NCBI GenBank assembly: GCA_023412695.1 | Contig: JAEYNG010000496.1 | Span: 1 to 6,023 of the forward strand | Reading direction: 5' to 3' | Length of the DNA stretch: 6,023 nt | DNA from: Planctomycetota bacterium | GTDB lineage: Bacteria; Planctomycetota; Phycisphaerae; Phycisphaerales; UBA1924 | Part shown: piece by piece, positions 1 to 5,290 of the stretch | Numbering within the stretch: the stretch's first letter is position 1 | How the letters are laid out: every line of letters starts with the position of its first letter | Notes under the pieces: model-generated | The model's input: the letters and a program-made list of their open reading frames with translations, nothing else | Database searches by the model: none | Told to the model about the DNA's origin: nothing | Translations under genes and position numbers: made by a program

Positions 1-349
1 TGGGCGCGATGAGCACCTCCGGAGGCGCAGACGCGAATGATCGAAGGACCGCCAGCCGCTCGGCGAAGAGATCCAGGCTGGCTTGTGACTCGCCGGGGAG
101 AACCTCGAGCGCGGGGAAGCGTGCGGCCTTGATGCCCGCGTCGAGCAGCTCGTCGAGTGTTTCATCGGCTTCATCGAGGTGTGCGGCGACAAGCAGCACC
201 GGCCGCGAGAGCGTGCGGGCGATCGCACCGACAACGAACGCGGTGCTCGACCCCTGCGAGCCTCTGGCGACGACACGCCGGCCGAGCGAGAGCTGCGCGC
301 ACACCTGCTGGACCGCGGCGTCGTTGGCGATGTGGGCGATCAGGTCCAT
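1..349 (-). CDS. mfd: Transcription-repair coupling factor Mfd, N-terminal fragment (runs off the window)
   Basis: Partial gene: 116 N-terminal residues are present and the reading frame is still open at base 1. Mfd removes RNA polymerase stalled at DNA lesions and recruits UvrA, acting in the cytoplasm on the nucleoid. The visible part resembles the first UvrB-like domain (D1a) of Mfd. A glycine/serine-rich turn at residues 30-35 sits where a P-loop would be but lacks the GKT signature, as is usual for this Mfd domain. It is followed by a hydrophobic strand (PVLLVAA, 50-56), then FPALEVLPGE (78-87), then ERLAVLRSF (97-105) and EVLIAP (111-116). This order of 'FPa-E-lP-E', 'eRl-vL' and 'v-iv-P' is the Mfd/UvrB pattern. 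The start is the ATG at 347-349, and I see no strong Shine-Dalgarno before it. It lies about 100 bases downstream of the ComEA-like gene on the same strand. UvrB is the main alternative, but its usual N-terminus (the P-s-DQP motif) is absent. The call is inferred without the helicase part. Confidence 0.68.
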   Translation of the reverse strand, partial: MDLIAHIANDAAVQQVCAQLSLGRRVVARGSQGSSTAFVVGAIARTLSRPVLLVAAHLDEADETLDELLDAGIKAARFPALEVLPGESQASLDLFAERLAVLRSFASAPPEVLIAP

Positions 350-452
350 CGGCGGTTGAATCGGAGCGCGCGTGCGCGGGCCGACGAACGGTGAACGACA
401 CCGGTCGCGGCGAGGCAGGGCTGGCTTCTCCAATGTTAGCGCCCGGCGATGG

Positions 453-854
453 TCATTCGATCGTCACCTTGTCGCGGAGGCGTTCGATCAGCCGCGGGCC
501 GATTCCGCTGACCCGGTCGAGGTCGTTCAGGCTGCGGAACGGCCCGCGATACTCGCGGTCGGCGCCGATCCGCTGGGCCAGGGCAGGGCCGATCCCGGGC
601 AGGAGCTCGAGTTCTGCGGCGGTGGCGGTGTTGAGGTTGACCCGGCGGGCGATGGGCGAGGGTGGCAGGGTCTGTGACGCGGGAGTGACGTCACGCGGCG
701 GCGGCGCTGATACAGCCACGCCGACACGTGCCGAGCCGGGCTGACGCGTCATGATCGACCACGCGAGCCCAAAGAGGCACGCGCCGCCGAGCACTACGAC
801 CGCAACGAGCTTGGCCGGTCCGGTGGTCCAGTCTCGGGGGGCTTCGGTGCTCAT
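453..854 (-). CDS. ComEA-type membrane-anchored helix-hairpin-helix DNA-binding protein
   Basis: 133 residues. A short N-terminus is followed by one hydrophobic segment (about residues 14-34), best read as a membrane anchor or uncleaved signal. A Pro/Ala/Ser-rich linker (40-70) leads to a C-terminal tandem helix-hairpin-helix domain (72-133). That domain opens with VNLNTATAAEL (72-82) and carries LLPGIGP (84-90) and VSGIGP (115-120), the two hairpins of the ComEA fold, which bind DNA backbone non-specifically. The FRSLNDL segment (106-112) between them is also typical. ComEA proteins act outside the membrane and hold incoming DNA during natural transformation. Short anchor-plus-HhH versions lacking the SLBB domain, as here, are widespread, including in bacteria not known to be competent. 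The start codon (852-854) lies 12 bases after the stop of the upstream gene, so co-transcription is likely. No comEC or pilus gene is visible nearby, so a role in DNA uptake is an inference. The family call itself is firm. Confidence 0.88.
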   Translation of the reverse strand: MSTEAPRDWTTGPAKLVAVVVLGGACLFGLAWSIMTRQPGSARVGVAVSAPPPRDVTPASQTLPPSPIARRVNLNTATAAELELLPGIGPALAQRIGADREYRGPFRSLNDLDRVSGIGPRLIERLRDKVTIE

Positions 855-866
855 GGCGTTCGATGG

Positions 867-2627
867 TCAGACCAGCGACCCCGGCTGCGGTGTGTCGCCG
901 AGCGTGAGCGGCGATTTCTTGGCGCGGACGGCCTGTCGCACCTCGACGAGGCGCCAGAACGCCGGTCGGGGCGTGCCACCGCGATCGATCAGGGTGTGGT
1001 CGTGAGACTCGGGCGCGTTTGTTCCGGGGCGCGGCGGCGGCTCGTAAAGCTCGTCCCAGCACACGCTGTGGACGTAAGGCTTGCTGACGGCGACGCCGGC
1101 GACCTGCGTCATCCACGCGGCCTGCGCCTCGGGGCTCCACTTCTGCCGCCAGTAGCCGGGCTCCATCTGCGAGCCAACCTCGGGGTCCGTTCCCGGGGCA
1201 GGCGCGGCCGGCACGCTGATGGCAACACTCAGCGGTTTGTCGAGCGTCGCGAAGCGGTCGAGGATCGCAGAGATGCTCATCAGGTCGCGTGCGCTCCGGC
1301 CCGGCTCGGGCTGGCCCATCTCGAGCCGCACGGAGAAGAGATCCGGGTTGATGCCCGCCTGACCGATCATCTCGGCGTACATCATCGGGGGCATGGCGCG
1401 CGGGCTGTAGGCGTAGTACTCGCCCCACGGCTGGTCGATCTGCACCTGCACCTTCGCGCCGGGCTGGAGCTTCTTCACCACCATCACGACCAGGCGCGTC
1501 AGGTCCATGACCTGCTCCAGCGAGAACGTGAAGTTCGAGTTCACGTGCAGGCCGGAGCAGACGGTCCACGTGCCGATCGTGCGGCGGTATCGCGTCACGA
1601 TGTTCTTGACGTGCTCGTACACGAGCTCGCGCAGCGTCTCGTAATCGTGCTCCCAGATGTAGAGCCACTCCGGCACGCTGCCACGGCGGAAATCGATGAT
1701 CGGCCCGCCGACCAGCGGCACCTTGGCCGTCCGAACGGCCCATTCGATCCACTTGTCGGACTTGGCGAAGAGGTACTTGCCCTCGGTGGGCTCCATTTCC
1801 ACCCAGCGCATCGGGATCGTCACGAAATCGCACGCGACCGAGACGGCCTTGCACAGGTGCGGCGCGAAGACCTCCGGGCTCACCATCGCCCCGACCTGCG
1901 GCGCGCTCGGCAGGATCACGCCGACCGTGCCCATGAGCGCGTTTCGGCTCTCGGCGGCCTCGTGGTCGGTGAGCGCGTTGGCGGGTGTGCCGATCTTCGC
2001 GGCCGCCGCCGCAAGCTCGCCGGTCATCCGCTTGCCGAACTGCACCACCGCCTGGTGGAGGGCGATGGCCTCGCTGGCCTCGACAGCGAGCGAGAGGGCA
2101 CGGCGCGCGAGCCGGTCGGTCTCGGCCGAGTATGGATTCTCGGTGCCGTTGGACTTCGCATCGGTCGCGTGCGCGACGAGGGCCTGCGTGAACGCGGCCC
2201 GGGCCCGCTCGAACAGCCGCATCCGGTTGTCGTCGGCGGGGAGGTCGAAGAGCGCCCAGTCCTCAAGCTTGTTGAGGACCATCATCAGCCGGTGCCGGGC
2301 GAGCTCGAGGCTCAGGAGGTATGGCTGCTCGCGCTCAGGGAGGAGGCAGGTCTGAAGAGTAACTACCCCCCCGCTCCCGCCGCCGACGCTGCGGACCGCG
2401 CCGTTGAGGCCCTCGAGGTCCGGCGGGTCGAGCGGGTACTGTAGGCTGAGCCCGGCGGACTCGGTCCCCCGCTTCTCGCAGCGGATGATCCCGCCGGCGA
2501 CGCGAATATCCGCCTGCACTGGGACATCGTCGGGCCCGAACATGTGCGCATGACGGAGGGGCCAGCCGGAGTTGCCGGGACCAACATACTGCGGGACGTT
2601 CTGTTCAAGGACGGCGAAACTCAGCAT
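867..2627 (-). CDS. GH10-like (xylanase-fold) protein with degenerate active site
   Basis: 586 residues with no signal peptide, so probably cytoplasmic. The N-terminal part is strand-rich (about 20-115, including PVQADIRV at 36-43 and LLPEREQPYLLSLELARHR at 95-113), with a Gly-rich loop at 82-88. A helical segment follows (about 135-230). From about 232 to 565 the order of landmarks follows a glycoside hydrolase family 10 barrel. FVTIPMRWVEMEPTEGKY (268-285) matches the 'KWe-iEP-G-f' strand. Next come VGGPI (306-310) with VPEWL (318-322), VTRYRRTIGTW (344-354), LDKPLSVAIS (462-471), a terminal SVCWDE (521-526) and TPRPAFWRLVEV (552-563). By hand alignment, however, both catalytic glutamates are missing: the W-D-V-V-N-E acid/base motif is W354-TVCSG, and the T-E-L-D nucleophile motif is AISVPA (469-474). 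Several sugar-contact residues have changed too. Automated annotation may call it endo-1,4-beta-xylanase, but hydrolase activity looks doubtful. The start at 2625-2627 is preceded by AAGGGG about 11 bases upstream. An ATG at 2682-2684 would add 19 residues. Confidence 0.8.
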   Translation of the reverse strand: MLSFAVLEQNVPQYVGPGNSGWPLRHAHMFGPDDVPVQADIRVAGGIIRCEKRGTESAGLSLQYPLDPPDLEGLNGAVRSVGGGSGGVVTLQTCLLPEREQPYLLSLELARHRLMMVLNKLEDWALFDLPADDNRMRLFERARAAFTQALVAHATDAKSNGTENPYSAETDRLARRALSLAVEASEAIALHQAVVQFGKRMTGELAAAAAKIGTPANALTDHEAAESRNALMGTVGVILPSAPQVGAMVSPEVFAPHLCKAVSVACDFVTIPMRWVEMEPTEGKYLFAKSDKWIEWAVRTAKVPLVGGPIIDFRRGSVPEWLYIWEHDYETLRELVYEHVKNIVTRYRRTIGTWTVCSGLHVNSNFTFSLEQVMDLTRLVVMVVKKLQPGAKVQVQIDQPWGEYYAYSPRAMPPMMYAEMIGQAGINPDLFSVRLEMGQPEPGRSARDLMSISAILDRFATLDKPLSVAISVPAAPAPGTDPEVGSQMEPGYWRQKWSPEAQAAWMTQVAGVAVSKPYVHSVCWDELYEPPPRPGTNAPESHDHTLIDRGGTPRPAFWRLVEVRQAVRAKKSPLTLGDTPQPGSLV

Positions 2628-2636
2628 CCAGCGTCG

Positions 2637-2642
2637 GACCCC
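2637..2642 (-). promoter_or_regulatory. Shine-Dalgarno sequence for the GH10-like gene
   Basis: Read on the minus strand, AAGGGG ends roughly 11 bases before the ATG at 2625-2627. It is the best purine-rich match in this divergent gap and supports this start over the upstream in-frame ATG at 2682-2684, which has no comparable site. The spacing is slightly long, and the exact boundaries are accurate to within a few bases. Confidence 0.45.
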
Positions 2643-2710
2643 TTGCTCCGGGGGCCGCGATTCGGATCCCGGGACCGGCAGCATAGCCGGATTCGAGCCG
2701 CGGCGCACCG

Positions 2711-2716
2711 TACGAT
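2711..2716 (+). promoter_or_regulatory. Possible -10 element (TACGAT) for purC
   Basis: TACGAT matches four of six bases of the sigma-70 -10 consensus and lies five bases before the purC ATG at 2722. If it is used, transcription would begin at or within a few bases of the start codon, giving a leaderless or nearly leaderless message. This would agree with the absence of a Shine-Dalgarno sequence. I found no good -35 at the expected distance. The hexamer is short enough to occur by chance, so this is a suggestion only. Confidence 0.25.
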
Positions 2717-2721
2717 CGGTT

Positions 2722-3717
2722 ATGAGCCGAGCGACCGAGCCCGCAGCCAACTCCGCACAGCCCCTTGACGCGGGTTTTTCCGCGACGCCGACGCCCAATC
2801 TCCCGCTGGTCCGCCGGGGCAAGGTTCGGGACGTGTACCGCCTGCCGCCCGACCCGGAGACGGGTGAGGGTCGGCTGCTCATGGTGGCGTCGGACCGCAT
2901 CTCCGCGTTCGACGTGATCATGCCGACGCCGATCCCCGGCAAGGGCGTTTTGCTCACCCAGATCGCCACGTGGTGGTTCGAGTTCATCCGCCGGAAGGGC
3001 ATCTGCGAGACACATGTCGTTTCGACCACCATCCGCGACCTGCCCGCTGACGCGGCCGACGCCCGCACACGCCAGTGGCTGAACGGTCGGATCACCATCT
3101 GCCGCGAGTGCAAGGTTGTCCCGGTCGAGTGTGTCGTCCGCGGCTACCTGGAGGGCTCCGGATGGAAGGAGTATCAGGCGACGGGCTCGGTGTGCGGGGT
3201 GCCGCTGCCCAAGGGGCTTAAGCAGTGCGACAAGCTGCCGGAGCCGATCTTCACGCCCGCCACCAAGGCCGCCGAGGGGCATGACGAGAACATCTCGTTC
3301 GAGCAGGCGGCGGAGGCGGTTGGACTGGAGACGATGGGTGTGCTGCGAGACCTCTCGTTGTCAATTTACAACGCGGCGGCCAAGCATGCCCTCGACCGCG
3401 GGATCATCATCGCCGACACGAAGTTCGAGTTCGGCCTCTCCGCGGATGCGGAGTCCCGCGCCGGCCGCGCATGGTCGCAGCCGATCCTCATCGACGAGGC
3501 GCTGACCCCGGATTCGTCCCGATTCTGGCCAGCCGACCGTTACCAGCCCGGCCGCTCGCAGCCTAGTTTCGACAAGCAGTTCGTGCGGGAGTATCTCGAG
3601 GAACTTGTCGCCGCCGGGCAGTGGAATAAGACCCCGCCCGGACCGGAACTGCCGCTGCGGGTCGTCGAGGGGACGCTGGCGCGGTACCGCGAGGCGCAGC
3701 AGAAGCTGTGCACGTGA
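2722..3717 (+). CDS. purC: Phosphoribosylaminoimidazole-succinocarboxamide (SAICAR) synthase
   Basis: 331 residues. The enzyme joins CAIR and aspartate, using ATP, to make SAICAR in de novo purine biosynthesis in the cytoplasm. Family motifs appear in order: GKVRDVY (33-39, nucleotide-binding loop), ASDRISAFD (56-64), VECVVRGYLEGSGWKEY (135-151), the signature FTPATKAAEGHDENISFE (177-194), IIADTKFEFG (229-238), DEALTPDSSRFWP (258-270) and QPSFDKQFVREYL (280-292). The length, and the long substrate loop with EGSGWKEY, fit the longer SAICAR synthases (yeast Ade1-like) rather than the roughly 240-residue E. coli form. All signature segments are intact. The first 27 or so residues look like a disordered Ala/Pro-rich extension. 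No other ATG, GTG or TTG lies in frame before GKVRDVY, so the ATG at 2722 is preferred despite lacking a clear ribosome binding site. It is divergent from the GH10-like gene and followed by a 101-base gap before sucC. No other pur gene is nearby. Confidence 0.97.
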   Translation: MSRATEPAANSAQPLDAGFSATPTPNLPLVRRGKVRDVYRLPPDPETGEGRLLMVASDRISAFDVIMPTPIPGKGVLLTQIATWWFEFIRRKGICETHVVSTTIRDLPADAADARTRQWLNGRITICRECKVVPVECVVRGYLEGSGWKEYQATGSVCGVPLPKGLKQCDKLPEPIFTPATKAAEGHDENISFEQAAEAVGLETMGVLRDLSLSIYNAAAKHALDRGIIIADTKFEFGLSADAESRAGRAWSQPILIDEALTPDSSRFWPADRYQPGRSQPSFDKQFVREYLEELVAAGQWNKTPPGPELPLRVVEGTLARYREAQQKLCT

Positions 3718-3747
3718 TCGCAGGCGAAGCCCCAGGATAAGCAAGGC

Positions 3748-3777
3748 TCGAAAGCCGCCAAGCGGAGCGGGTATGAT
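3748..3777 (+). promoter_or_regulatory. Candidate sigma-70-type promoter for sucC
   Basis: TATGAT at 3772-3777 matches five of six bases of the -10 consensus. TCGAAA at 3748-3753, 18 bases upstream, matches four of six bases of the -35 consensus. Initiation would fall near 3784, giving a leader of about 35 bases that contains the AGGTG ribosome binding site. It sits in the only gap between purC and sucC, so sucC probably has its own start of transcription. The prediction was made by eye. Confidence 0.45.
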
Positions 3778-3807
3778 CCGCGCTCGCGAATCCCCGAATC
3801 CAGCATC

Positions 3808-3812
3808 AGGTG
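3808..3812 (+). promoter_or_regulatory. Shine-Dalgarno sequence that decides the sucC start
   Basis: AGGTG lies six bases before the ATG at 3819-3821. The in-frame GTG at 3810-3812 is part of this site, so it is unlikely to be the true start. The resulting N-terminus, MKIHEYQAR, is the normal beginning of SucC proteins. Confidence 0.65.
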
Positions 3813-3818
3813 CCCGAC

Positions 3819-5012
3819 ATGAAGATCCACGAATACCAGGCCCGTGAACTGCTCTCCAACGCGGGCATCCCCGTTCCGTCCTCGATGGTGATCGAGTCCC
3901 CGCTGGTCGCCGAGGAGGCGTTCAACAAGGTGACCAAGGCTGCCGGCATGGACGCGGGCAGCGCGCTCGCGGTGGTGAAGGCGCAGGTCCACGCGGGCGG
4001 GCGCGGCAAGGCGGGGTTCGTCAAGCTCGTCAAGACTGCCGCGGAGGCCGAAGACGCCGCGAAGTTCATGCTGACCAACAAGATGGTCAGCGTGCAGACA
4101 GGGCCCGAGGGGCTGGCCGTCAAGAAGCTGCTCATGGCCGCGGGCGTCGACATCGACAAGGAGTACTACCTTGCGGTGACGACCGACCGGGCGACCCGTC
4201 GCAACGTGCTGATCGCATCAAAGGAAGGCGGGGTCGAGATCGAGCAGGTCGCGCACGAGCGGCCGCAGGCGATCCTCAAGCAGTTCCTGCACCCGACGCT
4301 CGGCCTGCAGGGCTTCGCCGCCCGGAAGGTTGCGTATGCGCTGGGCTTCAGCGGCAAGCTCGCGAACCAGGCCGCCGACATCATGCAGAAGCTCGCGAAG
4401 GTCTTCGTCGAGAAGGATTGCACGCTGGCGGAGATCAACCCGCTGGTGCTGACGAAGGACGGCAAGCTGCTCGCGATCGACGCGAAGTTCAACTTCGACG
4501 ACAACGGCCTGTTCCGCCACGCGGACCTGCAGTCCTACGCCGACCCGACCGAGGAGAACCCGGCGGAGGTGCGTGCGAGCGCGGCCGGTCTGAGCTACAT
4601 CGCCCTCGACGGCAACATCGGCTGCCTGGTCAACGGTGCGGGCCTGGCGATGGCGACGATGGACATCATCAAGCTCCACGGCGGGCAGCCGGCCAACTTC
4701 CTCGACGTCGGCGGCTCGGCGAGCGAGCAGGCCGTGACCGAGGCGTTCAAGATCATCCTTTCGGACGCCGCGGTCAAGGGCGTGCTGGTCAACATCTTCG
4801 GCGGCATCATGCGGTGCGACGTGATCGCGCAGGGCATCGTGAACGCCGCGAAGGAAGTCGGCTTCAAGGTGCCGCTGGTCGTCCGGCTCGAAGGCACAAA
4901 CGTCGAGGCCGGGCGCAAACTGCTGGACGCGGCCCGCAAGGACATCCCGACCATGCAGCCCGCGACCGACCTGACCGACGCCGCGAAGAAGGTGTGCGCG
5001 GCGGTCGGATAA
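3819..5012 (+). CDS. sucC: Succinyl-CoA ligase (ADP-forming) beta subunit
   Basis: 397 residues, close to the usual 385-400. The beta subunit carries the nucleotide-binding and succinate-binding parts of succinyl-CoA synthetase, which makes ATP or GTP from succinyl-CoA in the TCA cycle. It works with the alpha subunit SucD. The N-terminal ATP-grasp domain (about 1-235) begins MKIHEYQARELL. It has VKAQVHAGGRGKAGFVKLV (53-71), and AEINPLV (204-210) plus AIDAKFNFDDN (219-229), whose Asn207 and Asp221 correspond to the metal-binding positions of the family. The C-terminal CoA-ligase domain (about 245-397) has GCLVNGAGLAMATMD (268-282), NFLDVGGSA (293-301), VNIFGGIMRCD (324-334) and PLVVRLEGTN (352-361). 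No key segment is missing. sucC is normally followed by sucD, but here the next genes are a Pmp3-like protein and a DUF4287 protein, so sucD must lie elsewhere. Confidence 0.98.
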   Translation: MKIHEYQARELLSNAGIPVPSSMVIESPLVAEEAFNKVTKAAGMDAGSALAVVKAQVHAGGRGKAGFVKLVKTAAEAEDAAKFMLTNKMVSVQTGPEGLAVKKLLMAAGVDIDKEYYLAVTTDRATRRNVLIASKEGGVEIEQVAHERPQAILKQFLHPTLGLQGFAARKVAYALGFSGKLANQAADIMQKLAKVFVEKDCTLAEINPLVLTKDGKLLAIDAKFNFDDNGLFRHADLQSYADPTEENPAEVRASAAGLSYIALDGNIGCLVNGAGLAMATMDIIKLHGGQPANFLDVGGSASEQAVTEAFKIILSDAAVKGVLVNIFGGIMRCDVIAQGIVNAAKEVGFKVPLVVRLEGTNVEAGRKLLDAARKDIPTMQPATDLTDAAKKVCAAVG

Positions 5013-5062
5013 GACCGGCAGCTTCTCCCCCCAAAGCCGTCCCACCTCGCCATCGCGGGATC

Positions 5063-5081
5063 GGATATGCTGCGCATATCC
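5063..5081. repeat. Perfect 8-bp inverted repeat upstream of the Pmp3-like gene
   Basis: GGATATGC (5063-5070) and GCATATCC (5074-5081) are exact reverse complements separated by TGC. The dyad ends one base before the AAGGGG ribosome binding site of the Pmp3-like gene and is AT-richer than its surroundings. As DNA it could be an operator, since its left arm includes TATGCT, a weak -10-like hexamer at 5066-5071. As RNA it would form an 8-bp stem with a three-base loop beside the ribosome binding site. There is no T-run after it, so it is not a typical intrinsic terminator for sucC. Confidence 0.6.
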
Positions 5082-5082
5082 C

Positions 5083-5088
5083 AAGGGG
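5083..5088 (+). promoter_or_regulatory. Shine-Dalgarno sequence of the Pmp3-like gene
   Basis: AAGGGG lies eight bases before the ATG at 5097. It supports this start over the in-frame ATG at 5067, which falls inside the inverted repeat and would add ten residues absent from the family. Confidence 0.65.
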
Positions 5089-5096
5089 AAAATGCC

Positions 5097-5270
5097 ATGG
5101 CCGACATCAACGAACAGAAACTGCTGCTGGTGATCATCGCGATCCTCCTTCCTCCGCTTGCGGTCGGGCTGAAGGAGGGCATCGGTGGGCACCTCATCCT
5201 GAACATCATCCTGTGCGTGCTGTTCTGGCTGCCCGGCCTGTTGCACGCGCTCTACATTGTGCTGCGCTGA
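5097..5270 (+). CDS. Pmp3/YqaE (UPF0057) family small membrane protein
   Basis: 57 residues with two hydrophobic helices (about 8-24 and 32-56) joined by a short turn. ILLPPLAVGLKEG (16-28) and the second half NIILCVLFWLPGLLHALYIV (36-55) carry the marks of the Pmp3 family: the PP pair in helix one, Asn at the start of helix two, and PG-HA-Y near the end. Length and layout are standard. Yeast Pmp3 and plant RCI2 relatives affect membrane potential and salt or cold tolerance. The bacterial members are poorly understood and often stress-induced, so a role in membrane stress is inferred from the family only. A good Shine-Dalgarno precedes the ATG, and a perfect inverted repeat lies just upstream of that, hinting at regulation. 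The next gene starts 20 bases after the stop, so the two are probably co-transcribed. The 84-base gap from sucC makes an independent promoter possible. Confidence 0.93.
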   Translation: MADINEQKLLLVIIAILLPPLAVGLKEGIGGHLILNIILCVLFWLPGLLHALYIVLR

Positions 5271-5281
5271 AGTCGAAAGAC

Positions 5282-5285
5282 GGAG
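5282..5285 (+). promoter_or_regulatory. Shine-Dalgarno sequence of the DUF4287 gene
   Basis: GGAG lies five bases before the ATG at 5291, inside the 20-base gap after the Pmp3-like gene. It is short, but correctly placed to fix this start. Confidence 0.5.
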
Positions 5286-5290
5286 TCTCC

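Noticed and set aside
691..1854. Minus-strand open frame of 387 codons overlapping the GH10-like and ComEA-like genes in another phase
   Set aside because: Its composition is the Arg/Ala/Gly-rich pattern of an off-frame reading, and both overlapped genes have recognisable domains.
2366..2372. Run of seven C (seven G on the coding strand) in the Gly-rich loop of the GH10-like gene, considered as a phase-variation tract
   Set aside because: Seven bases in a GC-rich Gly-Ser-Gly-Gly loop is expected by chance. The frame is intact, and slippage could only be shown by comparing isolates.
996..2444. Long open frame on the plus strand (482 codons) opposite the GH10-like gene
   Set aside because: It is Arg/His/Leu/Gly-rich with no recognisable motif, and lies antisense to a frame with clear family landmarks. 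Such shadow frames are expected in high-GC DNA.
2628..3113. N-terminal extension of the GH10-like frame across the divergent gap into purC
   Set aside because: It would run antisense through purC and has no family similarity. The ATG at 2625-2627 has a purine-rich site upstream.
3745..3756. GGCT-CGAA-AGCC hairpin after purC as a terminator
   Set aside because: The stem is only four base pairs, no T-run follows, and it overlaps the better-supported -35 candidate of sucC.
3810..3818. GTG at 3810 as the sucC start
   Set aside because: It is part of the AGGTG ribosome binding site. Starting at the ATG at 3819 gives the standard SucC N-terminus.
5002..5017. CGGTC...GACCG inverted repeat over the sucC stop codon
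   Set aside because: Five-base arms without a T-run are too weak to call a terminator in this GC-rich DNA.
4418..5290. Upstream extension of the DUF4287 reading frame back into sucC and through the Pmp3-like gene
   Set aside because: The frame is open by chance. The translation before 5291 is low-complexity, while a Shine-Dalgarno and ATG at 5282-5293 give a sensible start.
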